Shown: piece after piece, positions 1-7,877 of the stretch | Layout: each line of letters starts with the position of its first letter | Position numbering within the stretch: the first letter of the stretch is position 1 | Assembly: GCF_024807145.1 (NCBI RefSeq) | Contig: NZ_JANUCA010000001.1 | Coordinates: 682,001 to 746,000 of the forward strand | Length of the DNA: 64,000 nt | DNA from: Microbacterium sp. AK031 | Lineage (GTDB): Bacteria > Actinomycetota > Actinomycetes > Actinomycetales > Microbacteriaceae | Reading direction: 5' to 3' | Made by a program: the position numbers and the translations under genes | Notes under the pieces: generated by a model | Databases searched by the model: none | What the model was told of the DNA's origin: nothing | What the model saw: the letters and a program-made list of their open reading frames with translations, nothing else

Positions 1-2
1 CA

Positions 3-500
3 TTCGATTTCGTCGGCAAGAGCGGGAAGCGGCATGTCAAGACGGTGCGCGATCCGCAGATCGTCCGCATCATCCGCCAGCTGAACGAGATGCCTGGGCA
101 CGAGATCTTCCGCTTCTTCGACGAGGACGGGATCATCCGTGACGTCGACAGCAAGCGGGTGAACGCCTACGTGAAGAAGCACATGGGCAGCGAATTCTCC
201 GTGAAGGACTTCCGCACCTGGGGTGGCACTCTGCTCGCGACCTCTGCACTGCTGGCGAGTGAGCAAGATGAAGATGCTGAGGATGCAGCCATTGTCCGCG
301 ACGTCGTTGCCGATGTCGCGGAACGCCTGGGCAACACCCCGACGGTGACGAAGGACTCCTACATAGATCCGCGCGTGTTCACGGCCTTCGAGGACGGCGC
401 GACCATCCCTGAAGTTCGCAGGGCGATGGGCCGTATGCGCCCACGCAAGTACCTGACCGTCGAGGAGCAATGCGTGCTCAAGGTGCTGCGCAAGCGCTGA
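3..500 (+). CDS. DNA topoisomerase IB, C-terminal part (cut by window start)
   Basis: This is the last ~165 codons of a poxvirus-type (eukaryotic-like) topoisomerase IB, which relaxes supercoils through a transient 3'-phosphotyrosyl bond. The frame is open from the first bases. FVGKSGKRH near the left edge is the conserved family motif, and SYIDPRVF near the end carries the expected active-site tyrosine (codon 360-362) after NTPTVTK. The C-terminus (LTVEEQCVLKVLRKR) ends at a normal stop. The upstream part and start lie outside the window, so promoter and full length cannot be judged. The family is common as a chromosomal accessory gene in Microbacteriaceae. Confidence 0.9.
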   Translation, partial: FDFVGKSGKRHVKTVRDPQIVRIIRQLNEMPGHEIFRFFDEDGIIRDVDSKRVNAYVKKHMGSEFSVKDFRTWGGTLLATSALLASEQDEDAEDAAIVRDVVADVAERLGNTPTVTKDSYIDPRVFTAFEDGATIPEVRRAMGRMRPRKYLTVEEQCVLKVLRKR

Positions 501-515
501 GCGTCTCCGACGGCG

Positions 516-1529
516 TCAGCCGACGTGTCTGGTGAGCCACGACATGGGGTCCACGGCGACACTGTCGATATGCACCTCGAAGTGCAGGCAGGACCCGAAG
601 ACGTAGCCCGTCGCCCCGACATCGCCGATGTATTGGCCCGCCGTGACGCAGTCGCCGACCTGTACCGCGCGCGTGCCGTAGTTCATGTGCGAGTACACGG
701 TGCTGACGGCCTCGCCATCGATGACGCTCTCGATCTGGATCGTCACCCCGTATCCCTCGAAGCTTTCGGTGGAGCGCGAGACGCAGCCGTCCATCGCAGC
801 GTTGATCGGTGCGCCGATGGGGGCGGCGAAATCCTGTCCGAGGTGCGATCGTCCTGGTCGTGAAGCCCCGAAGCCGTCAGTGAACGAATACGCTCCGTCG
901 ACCATCGGCATCACGACCTGCTCGGCGATGGGGATCTCGACGGCGCTGCCGAGAGGCATCCCTGCGGCCAGAGCGGCGGCGACCGCTCGAGAGTGAGTCT
1001 CGTCGATCTCTTCCTGCGTCGTTGCGGAGAAGTTGCCGCGCGGGGCGATCTCGGCGCGGATCTCATCGTTGGATCTGTACGACTGCGCGTCACCATCGAT
1101 GGTTGTCGAGATGCCGGCGGCGGTGGTCGCCGCAACCAGATCGGCACCAGGGCTCAGGGAGGGGAGAGCTACGCCGGCGATCATCGCGCCCACAGAGAGA
1201 GCGGCTCCCACGGCCTTGGCTCTCGCCCAGGGGCGGGTGCGTGGGGTCGGGCGTCGCGTCGTCGCTGCTGGGGCCGCGGCCGAGCGTGCGGCCGAGGTCG
1301 CGACCGAGCGTGCGGCAGGTGTTGCGCGGTGGGGCGGCTCGGTCGTCTCGAGCGGTGTCCGTTCCTGGGCCGTGTCAGCCGGGGTCGAGCGTTGACGCAT
1401 GTCGCGCCGCAGGAGCGGTCGAGATGCGTTGAGGGTATCTGGGTCTGCCGAGGCGGAATCGGGTGCGCGCTCGGGTCGCACTGAAGTCGTGAGGGATCCT
1501 TCCGGTACAGAACGGCTCGTTCTGCTCAT
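516..1529 (-). CDS. M23-family peptidase-like membrane protein with altered active-site motif
   Basis: A 337-aa cell-wall protein. Residues 1-100 are a basic, Ala/Pro/Arg-rich cytoplasmic part, ~104-126 a single hydrophobic segment, and ~215-335 an M23 (lysostaphin/LytM) peptidoglycan endopeptidase domain. Zinc-ligand candidates are H229 and D233 (HLGQD) and H316 (CLHFEVH). In active M23 enzymes the last motif is HxH; here the first histidine position is C314 (SCLHFE), so either chemistry is altered or the domain is regulatory. YSHMNYG and VTAGQYIGDVGATG are typical of the fold. The gene converges on the topoisomerase gene and is followed upstream by a GTTAC/GTAAT dyad. Confidence 0.85.
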   Translation of the reverse strand: MSRTSRSVPEGSLTTSVRPERAPDSASADPDTLNASRPLLRRDMRQRSTPADTAQERTPLETTEPPHRATPAARSVATSAARSAAAPAATTRRPTPRTRPWARAKAVGAALSVGAMIAGVALPSLSPGADLVAATTAAGISTTIDGDAQSYRSNDEIRAEIAPRGNFSATTQEEIDETHSRAVAAALAAGMPLGSAVEIPIAEQVVMPMVDGAYSFTDGFGASRPGRSHLGQDFAAPIGAPINAAMDGCVSRSTESFEGYGVTIQIESVIDGEAVSTVYSHMNYGTRAVQVGDCVTAGQYIGDVGATGYVFGSCLHFEVHIDSVAVDPMSWLTRHVG

Positions 1530-1552
1530 CGTCGATCCCTTCGGGCGAGACC

Positions 1553-1568
1553 GTTACCGATCTGTAAT
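1553..1568. promoter_or_regulatory. GTTAC-N6-GTAAT dyad upstream of the M23 gene
   Basis: GTTAC at 1553-1557 and GTAAT at 1564-1568 are separated by six bases, 24 bp upstream of the M23-domain gene start. Response regulators such as MtrA are known to bind GTTAC/GTAAC-type repeats near actinobacterial cell-wall hydrolase genes, so this could be such a site. That assignment is inference. Confidence 0.3.
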
Positions 1569-1630
1569 GTATGCGGCGCATGGTTGCGTCGTCAAATCGA
1601 GTGCCGTGACGGGACGCGGGTGACAGCAGG

Positions 1631-1665
1631 AAGGCCTGATCCCCGGGATGCGGGGATCAGGCCTT
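1631..1665 (-). terminator. Intrinsic terminator-like hairpin after the cold-shock gene
   Basis: A perfect 14-bp inverted repeat, 1631-1644 against 1652-1665, with a 7-nt loop, lies 13 bp beyond the cold-shock stop codon. There is no long T tract, as is usual in high-GC actinobacteria. The symmetry means it could also protect the M23 gene from read-through. Confidence 0.8.
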
Positions 1666-1678
1666 CGAGTGTTCTAAT

Positions 1679-1882
1679 TCAGAGCGCGGTGATGTTCGTC
1701 GCCTGGGGACCCTTGGGGCCCTGCTCCGTGTCGAACTCGACCTTCTGTGCTTCCTCGAGGTTGCGGTGTCCGCTGCCCTGGATCGCGCTGAAGTGCGCGA
1801 AGACATCGGCAGATCCGTCATCGGGAGCAATGAAGCCGTAGCCCTTGTCGGAGTTGAACCATTTGACAGTGCCAGTGGCCAT
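1679..1882 (-). CDS. cspA: Cold-shock domain protein (CspA family)
   Basis: A 67-aa single cold-shock domain that binds single-stranded RNA/DNA and acts as an RNA chaperone. The RNP1-like KGYGFI and RNP2-like DVFAHFSAI motifs follow the canonical [15 protein letters not shown]-terminus, and the length is exactly that of the family. AAAGGAA lies ~6 nt before the ATG. Transcription is monocistronic with a strong hairpin after the stop. Upstream, 1883-2169 (287 bp) holds no credible gene; part of it may be a long 5' untranslated region, common for cold-shock genes, but I see no recognisable promoter or cold box there. Confidence 0.97.
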   Translation of the reverse strand: MATGTVKWFNSDKGYGFIAPDDGSADVFAHFSAIQGSGHRNLEEAQKVEFDTEQGPKGPQATNITAL

Positions 1883-2157
1883 GCTGTGTTTCCTTTGTGT
1901 TCGTGGGCCGAGCTTCGACCCGTAATGCCTCGACGATGTTCGGCTCGGCAGATTGTGGGGCTCTCAGTGCGACGGCGGAGAATTCGCGGCGTCTCTGTGC
2001 TGGGAGCGTGAGGTAGATGAAGGACGATGATCGAGTGGCCACCGTGCATGTGAAGGCAGTCGGGCCGATGAACAGCCGGAGATTCCGGAAGTCAACGTGA
2101 ATGTGTCGCCCCAGTCTAGCCCATTCCCACCGGTTCATGCTGACTGCTCCGGAGTCG

Positions 2158-2163
2158 TACCGT
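2158..2163 (+). promoter_or_regulatory. -10 element (TACCGT) fixing a leaderless pepN start
   Basis: TACCGT ends six bases before the ATG at 2170, the spacing seen at many genes in this window. It places the transcript start at or next to that ATG and argues against both an upstream in-frame ATG at 2101 and an internal ATG at 2179. Confidence 0.55.
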
Positions 2164-2169
2164 GAAACG

Positions 2170-4674
2170 ATGGAAGACATGAGCTCAGCGAACCTGACCA
2201 GGCAGCAGACCGCCGCACGATCGACGGCGGTGAAAGTGCACGACGTTCGAGTCGAACTCGACGTTCGAGACGCGCCGAACCCTGACAGCCACGGGTTCGG
2301 CACGACGACGACGCTGGTCTTCGATGCTTCACAATCCGCCACCTGGATCGACTTCATCGGCGAGTCGGTCGAACGTGTCGCGGTCAACGGCGTCGAGGTT
2401 CCCGTCGAGTACGACGGCGCACGAATCACCGTGACGGGACTCACGGCATCCAACATCGTCGTGATCGAGGCGACGGGCATCTACAGCCGATCCGGTGAAG
2501 GGCTGCACCGCTTCGTCGATCCCGTCGACGGCGAGACGTATCTGTACACGCAGTATGAGCCGGCCGATTCCCGCCGAGTGATGGCGTGCTTCGAGCAGCC
2601 TGATATGAAGGCGTCCTACACCTTTGTCGTGCACGCACCGGCCGACTGGCACGTGCTGTCGAACCAGAGCATCGCGACAACGAGCGAGGTGAACGGGGCG
2701 CAGACGGTCGTGTTCGCGCAGACCCTGCCGCTGTCGAGTTACATCACCGCAGTCGCCGCTGGTCCCTATCATCGCGTCGAGGGCACTTGGACTCGCGGCG
2801 ATCAAGAGGTCGCACTCGGCGTCCTCTGTCGCGCATCGCTCGCGCCGCACCTCGAAGCAGACGAGATCATCGAGGTCACCCGCCAGGGACTGGACTTCTT
2901 CACCGATGCCTTCGCCTTCGCATATCCGTGGGGCAAGTACGACCAGATCTTCGTTCCGGAGTACAACCTCGGCGCGATGGAGAATCCGGGTCTGGTCACC
3001 TTCACCGAGGCGTATATCCCTCGCGGCGCCGCCACGGACGCTCAGCGAGGGGCCCGCGCCAATACGATCCTGCACGAGATGGCGCACATGTGGTTCGGCG
3101 ACCTGGTCACGATGCGCTGGTGGGACGACCTGTGGCTCAAGGAGTCGTTCGCCGACTACATGGGCTCGCATGCCTCGGCGGCCGCGACCCGATTCACCGA
3201 TGCGTGGGAACGTTTCGCCGCCAACCGCAAGGCGTGGGCATATCAGCAGGATCAGCTTCCGACGACGCATCCGATCGTCGCAGACATTCCGGATCTCGAG
3301 GCGGCCAAGCTCAACTTCGACGGCATCACGTATGCCAAGGGCGCAGCGGTGCTGAAGCAGCTCGTGGCGTTCGTGGGGGAGGACGAGTTCTTCGAGGGAG
3401 CACGGCGATACTTCGCCGCGCATGCGTTCGGCAACACGACCCTGGAGGATCTTCTCGTGCAGCTCGAAGACGTCTCCGGCCGAGACGTTCGGGCCTGGTC
3501 GAAGGCATGGTTGGAGACCAGCGGCGTCTCCACGCTGTGGCTGGAGACCGATGGCGCTGGCGAGCGGATGCTGGTGCAGAGCGATCCTCGTCCGCATCGG
3601 CTGCGTGTGGGGCTCTACGACCTGAACGCCGGTCGGCTGTCGCTGCGCGAGCAGGTCGAACTCGACATCGTGGCCGAGCGGACCCCTGTCTCGCTGCCGG
3701 AGGCCGACCTCGTCGTGCTGAACGACGACGACCTGAGCTATGTGAAGGCGCGGCTCGACGACACCTCGATCGCTGCCGTGACCACCGCCCTCTCGACCCT
3801 CGCACCGCTGCCGAGGGCCCTGGTGTGGTCATCGCTGTGGAATGCCACGCGCGACGGCGAGCTGACGGCCGCGACCTATTTGGAGATCGTGCGTCGGCAC
3901 GCGCCGTCAGAGGAGAACATCGGGCTTCTGTCCGGAGTGCTCGCGAACGCCGCGTACTCGATCGCGCACTTCGTCCTCCCGACCCAGCGAGAAGCCGAAC
4001 GCTCTGCATGGGCCTCGACCGCAGAGGCCGCGTTGGACACTGCGCTTCCCGGGAGTGACGCGCAACTGGCCTGGGCCCGGGCATTCGCCGCTGCCTCTGC
4101 GCTGCACCGCGCGAGCGCCGAGCGGGTTCGCGCGGTCCTCGATGGGAGCGGGCCGAAAGGTCTCCCTCTCGATCCTGAGCTGCGCTGGTCCCTGATCGCG
4201 GCACTGGCGACGACGGGGAACTCGTCGGAGTCGGCCATCGCGGACGAACTCGCGCACGACGACACCGCGGACGGGCGCACTTCAGCATTGCGGGCACTGT
4301 CCTCCCGCCCCACGCCGGATGTCCGCGCGGCTGCGTGGGATCGAGCCTGGAGCGATACGAGCCTGAGCAACGATCACCTCGACGCCGTCATCGCCGGCGT
4401 GCGTGCCGGCGCACGCCGTGACCTCATCGCCAGATTCGACGACGAGTACTTCGCCCGGATCGCCGACGTCTGGGACTCCCGCAGCATCGAGATCGCCAGG
4501 AGGCTCGTGCTCGGACTGTTCCCTGGAACGGAGACGACGGACGCCGCCGACGTATGGCTCGCGGCTAATCCGGCCGCGCCTGCGGCTCTTCGCCGCCTGG
4601 TGATCGAACAGCGCGACCACCTCGCGCGAGAGATCAGGGTGCGGGCGGCTCAGCCTCAGCTCGTCGCAGAATGA
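2170..4674 (+). CDS. pepN: Aminopeptidase N (M1 family zinc metallopeptidase)
   Basis: An 834-aa cytosolic aminopeptidase that removes N-terminal residues from peptides. GAMEN (substrate amino-group recognition, codons near 2972) and HEMAHMWFGD (HExxH zinc motif, near 3073), followed by the downstream glutamate ligand in WLKESFADY, identify family M1. The C-terminal half is the helical ERAP1-like domain. The N-terminus SSANLTRQQ matches the usual actinobacterial PepN start. I chose ATG 2170 because a -10 hexamer ends six bases before it; ATG 2179 is the alternative. The 3' end overlaps the convergent GNAT gene by 19 bp. Confidence 0.95.
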   Translation: MEDMSSANLTRQQTAARSTAVKVHDVRVELDVRDAPNPDSHGFGTTTTLVFDASQSATWIDFIGESVERVAVNGVEVPVEYDGARITVTGLTASNIVVIEATGIYSRSGEGLHRFVDPVDGETYLYTQYEPADSRRVMACFEQPDMKASYTFVVHAPADWHVLSNQSIATTSEVNGAQTVVFAQTLPLSSYITAVAAGPYHRVEGTWTRGDQEVALGVLCRASLAPHLEADEIIEVTRQGLDFFTDAFAFAYPWGKYDQIFVPEYNLGAMENPGLVTFTEAYIPRGAATDAQRGARANTILHEMAHMWFGDLVTMRWWDDLWLKESFADYMGSHASAAATRFTDAWERFAANRKAWAYQQDQLPTTHPIVADIPDLEAAKLNFDGITYAKGAAVLKQLVAFVGEDEFFEGARRYFAAHAFGNTTLEDLLVQLEDVSGRDVRAWSKAWLETSGVSTLWLETDGAGERMLVQSDPRPHRLRVGLYDLNAGRLSLREQVELDIVAERTPVSLPEADLVVLNDDDLSYVKARLDDTSIAAVTTALSTLAPLPRALVWSSLWNATRDGELTAATYLEIVRRHAPSEENIGLLSGVLANAAYSIAHFVLPTQREAERSAWASTAEAALDTALPGSDAQLAWARAFAAASALHRASAERVRAVLDGSGPKGLPLDPELRWSLIAALATTGNSSESAIADELAHDDTADGRTSALRALSSRPTPDVRAAAWDRAWSDTSLSNDHLDAVIAGVRAGARRDLIARFDDEYFARIADVWDSRSIEIARRLVLGLFPGTETTDAADVWLAANPAAPAALRRLVIEQRDHLAREIRVRAAQPQLVAE

Positions 4675-5195
4675 TCGGAAGGACGCACGGTCATTCCCAT
4701 GACCGTGCGCACGATCCAAGGATGAGCACTGTCATCTGCGATGTGGGTCATACCGAGATTCTCGGCGACTCTCCGTGAAGCGACGTTCTCGGGGTGGATG
4801 ATCGCCGTGAGCAGGGTGGGTGCGTACTCTCGGCGTACGAGCTCCAGGCAGGCGCGCGCTGCTTCCGTGGCGTAGCCGGATCCCTGGTGGTCGCGGCGCA
4901 CGTGATAGCCGACTTCGCGCACCGGTGTGTCGTTGTAGGACTGCCAGGTTATGCCGCAATCGCCGATGAATTCCCCGCCATGCGTCTCGATCACCCAGAG
5001 GCCATGTCCGTCTCTGACATATCGCTCCTGCATTCGGGCGATCCACCCGGCGCTCTCCTCGCGCGTCTTGGGCGCGGGGTAGAACTTCATCGTCTCCGGG
5101 TCGCCGAGCATCTGCGCCATATCGTCGAGATCGGCTTGGTCCATCTCCCGAAAGCGCAGGCGCGCCGTTGGCTCGGGCAGCAGGCGGCGGATCAC
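4656..5195 (-). CDS. GNAT-family N-acetyltransferase (RimJ/RimL type)
   Basis: A 179-aa single GNAT domain that would transfer an acetyl group from acetyl-CoA to an amine. HQGSGYATEAAR is the acetyl-CoA pyrophosphate-binding motif A, and ENVASRRVAENLGM is the family's motif B region. The GTG start at 5195 overlaps the stop of the upstream hydrolase gene in a GTGA arrangement, which points to translational coupling; an upstream in-frame ATG would run 66 bp into that gene. The substrate cannot be read from sequence. The 3' end overlaps pepN by 19 bp tail-to-tail. Confidence 0.85.
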   Translation of the reverse strand: MIRRLLPEPTARLRFREMDQADLDDMAQMLGDPETMKFYPAPKTREESAGWIARMQERYVRDGHGLWVIETHGGEFIGDCGITWQSYNDTPVREVGYHVRRDHQGSGYATEAARACLELVRREYAPTLLTAIIHPENVASRRVAENLGMTHIADDSAHPWIVRTVMGMTVRPSDHSATS

Positions 5196-5830
5196 AGGTC
5201 GAGTGAATCGCCGGGGTCGAGTTCGAAGAACTCGCCGCCGTTGTGCTCTGTCGCCCACTTCAGACGTGAGCGGTGCATGTCGCGGCCGATGACGGAGAGG
5301 GGGATGTCATGCACTCCGAAGGCACGACGCGGCGCCACGGCCAACACGAAGTCCATCGCCTCGTCGATCTTCAGCCAAGGGGCGCCGAGCGGCGCGGCGA
5401 GAGTGCCGACGTCGACTCCTTCGGGAATGGCATACGAGTCGCCGGGGTAGTAGAGCTCGTCATTTATCAGCACACCGACGTTCTGCACTCTGGGCAGCGA
5501 CGAGTGGATGATCGCGTGATCGCCGCCGAAGAAGCGCAGCGTGAAGCGACCGACGGTCACGGTGTCACCGGGCTCGACCACCGTGAGGTCATGGTCCGTT
5601 GCGGCCGCGGCAACGCCTGCGGGCGCGAAGACGGGGGTGCCGGGTGCATCGCGGAGGATGCGATCGAGGTGATCAGGTGTCCAGTGATCCGGGTGCTCGT
5701 GGGTGATCACGAGGCCCACGAGGCCCGAAAGATCGTCGAGTGGGCTGGTGAATGAGCCTGGATCGATGACCAGAGTGTCGCCGCCCAGGTCGATGCGGAG
5801 AGTGGCATGTTCGAACTTCGTGACGCGCAT
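5192..5830 (-). CDS. MBL-fold metal-dependent hydrolase (UlaG-like)
   Basis: A 212-aa metallo-beta-lactamase-fold protein. THEHPDHW near residue 43 is the HxHxDH dinuclear zinc motif, and GGDHAIIH and GVHDIP supply later metal-ligand histidines. Length and pattern fit the small UlaG/YtnP-like soluble hydrolases, whose substrates range widely, so no reaction is assigned. The start at 5830 has AAGGAG upstream; a longer in-frame extension would run through the tRNA promoter and is rejected. The gene is coupled to the GNAT gene downstream by a 4-bp overlap. Confidence 0.85.
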   Translation of the reverse strand: MRVTKFEHATLRIDLGGDTLVIDPGSFTSPLDDLSGLVGLVITHEHPDHWTPDHLDRILRDAPGTPVFAPAGVAAAATDHDLTVVEPGDTVTVGRFTLRFFGGDHAIIHSSLPRVQNVGVLINDELYYPGDSYAIPEGVDVGTLAAPLGAPWLKIDEAMDFVLAVAPRRAFGVHDIPLSVIGRDMHRSRLKWATEHNGGEFFELDPGDSLDL

Positions 5831-5917
5831 GAGGAGAGTCAACTCCTTCTTGGACTCCGCGGCAAACGCGGCTTTCCGTGATGACGCGCCCGAGATCTTC
5901 TCAGGCTCGGGTCGATT

Positions 5918-5946
5918 TTGCGGAGCGTGAAATCCCATGGCATACT
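5918..5946 (+). promoter_or_regulatory. Promoter of tRNA-Glu
   Basis: TTGCGG (5918-5923) and CATACT (5941-5946) are separated by exactly 17 bp, a good housekeeping-sigma promoter. Transcription would begin near 5953, about 30 nt before the mature tRNA. Confidence 0.65.
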
Positions 5947-5983
5947 TGAACGGTTGTCGCGGGACGGAAACGCTCCGCAAGAC

Positions 5984-6056
5984 GGCCCCATCGTATAGCG
6001 GCCTAGTACGCTGCCCTCTCACGGCGGTAACGCGGGTTCGAATCCCGCTGGGGTCA
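5984..6056 (+). tRNA. tRNA-Glu (anticodon CTC)
   Basis: A full cloverleaf of 73 nt can be folded. The acceptor GGCCCCA (5984-5990) pairs with TGGGGTC (6049-6055, one G-T pair) and A6056 is the discriminator. The anticodon loop CTCTCAC shows T33, CTC and A37, and the T arm GCGGGTTCGAATCCCGC is canonical. CCA is not encoded. It reads the GAG codon, the dominant glutamate codon in such genomes. Confidence 0.96.
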
Positions 6057-6066
6057 CGCGACACGA

Positions 6067-6094
6067 GAAAACCCCCGGATTTCCGGGGGTTTTC
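6067..6094 (+). terminator. Intrinsic terminator of tRNA-Glu
   Basis: GAAAACCCCCGG pairs with CCGGGGGTTTTC around a 4-nt loop, and a T-rich stretch follows. It lies 10 nt after the tRNA. Because of its symmetry it may also end the convergent aldo/keto reductase transcript. Confidence 0.9.
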
Positions 6095-6121
6095 TTCGTT
6101 TGTCAGGCCAGAACCGGTCGG

Positions 6122-7141
6122 CTACGCAGCTGATCGTTCGCCTGGGATCCTGCGGCGCAGCGCCGCCGACTCGATCGCCGGAGTGTTGTACTCCTGGTCC
6201 ATCCGGCCGACGCCAGTGCCCGGCGGAACGATCTCATCGATCCGATCGAGCAGCTCGTCCGAGAGCCGCACATCGGCTGCTGCGAGGAGGTCGTCGAGCT
6301 GATCCATCGTCCGAGGGCCGATGAGTGCCGACGTCACGCCAGGATGTGCGATCACGAAGGCGAGCGCCATGTGGGTGAGTGGGAGTTCCGCTTCTGCTGC
6401 AAGCGGGATGAACTTCTCGACGGCATCGATGCGACGTTCGTCGCGAAGCGCCGCGAACAGACGTGTGCGGCGCAGATCGGTCTCCTGCCCACGACGGACC
6501 CGTCCGGTCAACATCCCGCTGGCCAGCGGGCTCCAGATCACGGTGCCCATGCCGTAGCGCTGCGCGACAGGCAGCACTTCGCGCTCGATCGAACGATCCA
6601 GAAGCGAGTAGTGCGGCTGCTCAGTGCGGAAACGCTCGAGCCCTCGGCGCTCGGCAACCCATTGGGCCTCGACGATCTCTGACGCTGGCATGTCAGAGGA
6701 GCCGATCGTGCGGACCTTGCCACTGCGCACCAGATCGGTGAGTGCGGAAAGAGTCTCCTCGATGTCTGTGTGCGGATCGGGGCGATGCATCTGGTAGAGG
6801 TCGAGATGATCGGTGTTTAGCCTCCGGAGCGAATTCTCCACAGCCGTGATGATCCAGCGACGAGAGCCGCCCTGGTGGTTCGGTTCATCACCGATCGGGC
6901 GGGCGAACTTCGAAGCGAGTACGACGTCGTCCCGGCGCCCCTTCAGCGCCTTGCCGAGCATCTCCTCGGATTCTCCGTAGGCGTCTGCGGTGTCGATGAA
7001 GTTGATGCCGGCGTCGAGAGCACGGGCGACCATCTGATCGACCTCGTCCTGATCGCCGTTGCCGAACGAGCTGAACATCATCGCCCCGAGGGCGAAGGGC
7101 GAGACGCGGATGCCGGTGCGGCCGAGTGTGCGGTACTGCAT
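6122..7141 (-). CDS. Aldo/keto reductase
   Basis: A 339-aa (beta/alpha)8 NADPH-dependent oxidoreductase. Family signatures are DTADAYGESEE (catalytic Asp and Tyr, residues ~48-58), the active-site lysine in LASKFARP, the histidine in LYQMHRPD, and the cofactor-binding region near IGPRTMDQLDDLLAA. The substrate is unknown; the class usually reduces aldehydes or ketones. GGAGAATC precedes the ATG at 7141. The gene is divergent from a TetR regulator, with two palindromes between them, so it is probably that regulator's target. Confidence 0.92.
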   Translation of the reverse strand: MQYRTLGRTGIRVSPFALGAMMFSSFGNGDQDEVDQMVARALDAGINFIDTADAYGESEEMLGKALKGRRDDVVLASKFARPIGDEPNHQGGSRRWIITAVENSLRRLNTDHLDLYQMHRPDPHTDIEETLSALTDLVRSGKVRTIGSSDMPASEIVEAQWVAERRGLERFRTEQPHYSLLDRSIEREVLPVAQRYGMGTVIWSPLASGMLTGRVRRGQETDLRRTRLFAALRDERRIDAVEKFIPLAAEAELPLTHMALAFVIAHPGVTSALIGPRTMDQLDDLLAAADVRLSDELLDRIDEIVPPGTGVGRMDQEYNTPAIESAALRRRIPGERSAA

Positions 7142-7198
7142 GATTCTCCTTGGATCGATCAGTGGGGCGTGAGCTCCGAGAGCGATAGACTCGCATAA

Positions 7199-7238
7199 GC
7201 GGAACAGTCGTCCGCAACTATACGGAACTGTGTTCCGT
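7199..7238. promoter_or_regulatory. Candidate TetR operators between aldo/keto reductase and its regulator
   Basis: Two dyads lie in the divergent promoter region: GCGGA-N7-TCCGC (7199-7215) and ACGGAA-CTGTG-TTCCGT (7222-7238). They share a GGAA/TTCC core. The second overlaps a GTG (7230) that could extend the tetR frame, supporting the later ATG start. Confidence 0.6.
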
Positions 7239-7262
7239 TTGTCACGCGAGAGGGAACTGACG

Positions 7263-7847
7263 ATGAGCACATCGGCACAGGACAGCGCGGCACCCAGACG
7301 CAAGCGCGCGGATGCTGTGCGCAATACGGAGTCGGTGCTCGAGGCTGCCAAGACCGCGTTCGCCGAATCGGGTGTCGATGCACCGATGCGCGACATCGCT
7401 GCTCGTGCGGGTGTCGGCGTCGGCACGATCTACCGAAATTACCCCAAGCGCTCTGACCTGATCATCGCCGTGTTCCGTCGCGAGGTCGACGCGACAGCAG
7501 CCGAGGCGGAGCGACTCGCCGGGGAGTATCCGCCACCGGAGGCGCTGCGTCTGTGGATCGCGAGGTTCGCGAACTTCGTCGCCACCAAGCGCGGTTTCGC
7601 GAGCGCGCTGCATTCCGGCGACCCCGCATACCAACCGCTGCCAGGCTATTTCGTCGGGACGCTCGCTCCGAAGGTGCAAGGCATCCTGGATGCCGGTGCT
7701 GAAGAGGGCAGCATCCGCTCCGATGTGCTGGCGGGCGATCTCATCAACGCGCTCAGTCGGCTCGCTTCGGATTCTCCTGGCAGCGCCGGAGATCGAACAA
7801 CGCGGATGACCGATGTGCTGCTCGACGGGCTGCTCGTGCAACGCTGA
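7263..7847 (+). CDS. TetR/AcrR-family transcriptional regulator
   Basis: A 194-aa one-component regulator. The N-terminal helix-turn-helix (residues ~18-64) reads MRDIAARAGVGVGTIYRNYPKRSDLIIAV, and the rest is the all-helical ligand and dimer domain. The ATG at 7263 follows GAGGGA at a good distance. It is transcribed divergently from the aldo/keto reductase and most likely represses it and itself through the dyads between them; the inducer is unknown. Confidence 0.9.
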   Translation: MSTSAQDSAAPRRKRADAVRNTESVLEAAKTAFAESGVDAPMRDIAARAGVGVGTIYRNYPKRSDLIIAVFRREVDATAAEAERLAGEYPPPEALRLWIARFANFVATKRGFASALHSGDPAYQPLPGYFVGTLAPKVQGILDAGAEEGSIRSDVLAGDLINALSRLASDSPGSAGDRTTRMTDVLLDGLLVQR

Positions 7848-7877
7848 CACCGCTGCCAAGAGCGTGTCGTCTCCTCG

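Noticed and set aside
2329-3597. 422-codon minus-strand frame over pepN
   Set aside because: Antisense shadow; pepN shows GAMEN and HExxH motifs in the sense frame.
7230-7262. GTG at 7230 as the tetR start
   Set aside because: It lies inside a palindromic operator and lacks a ribosome binding site; ATG 7263 has GAGGGA upstream.
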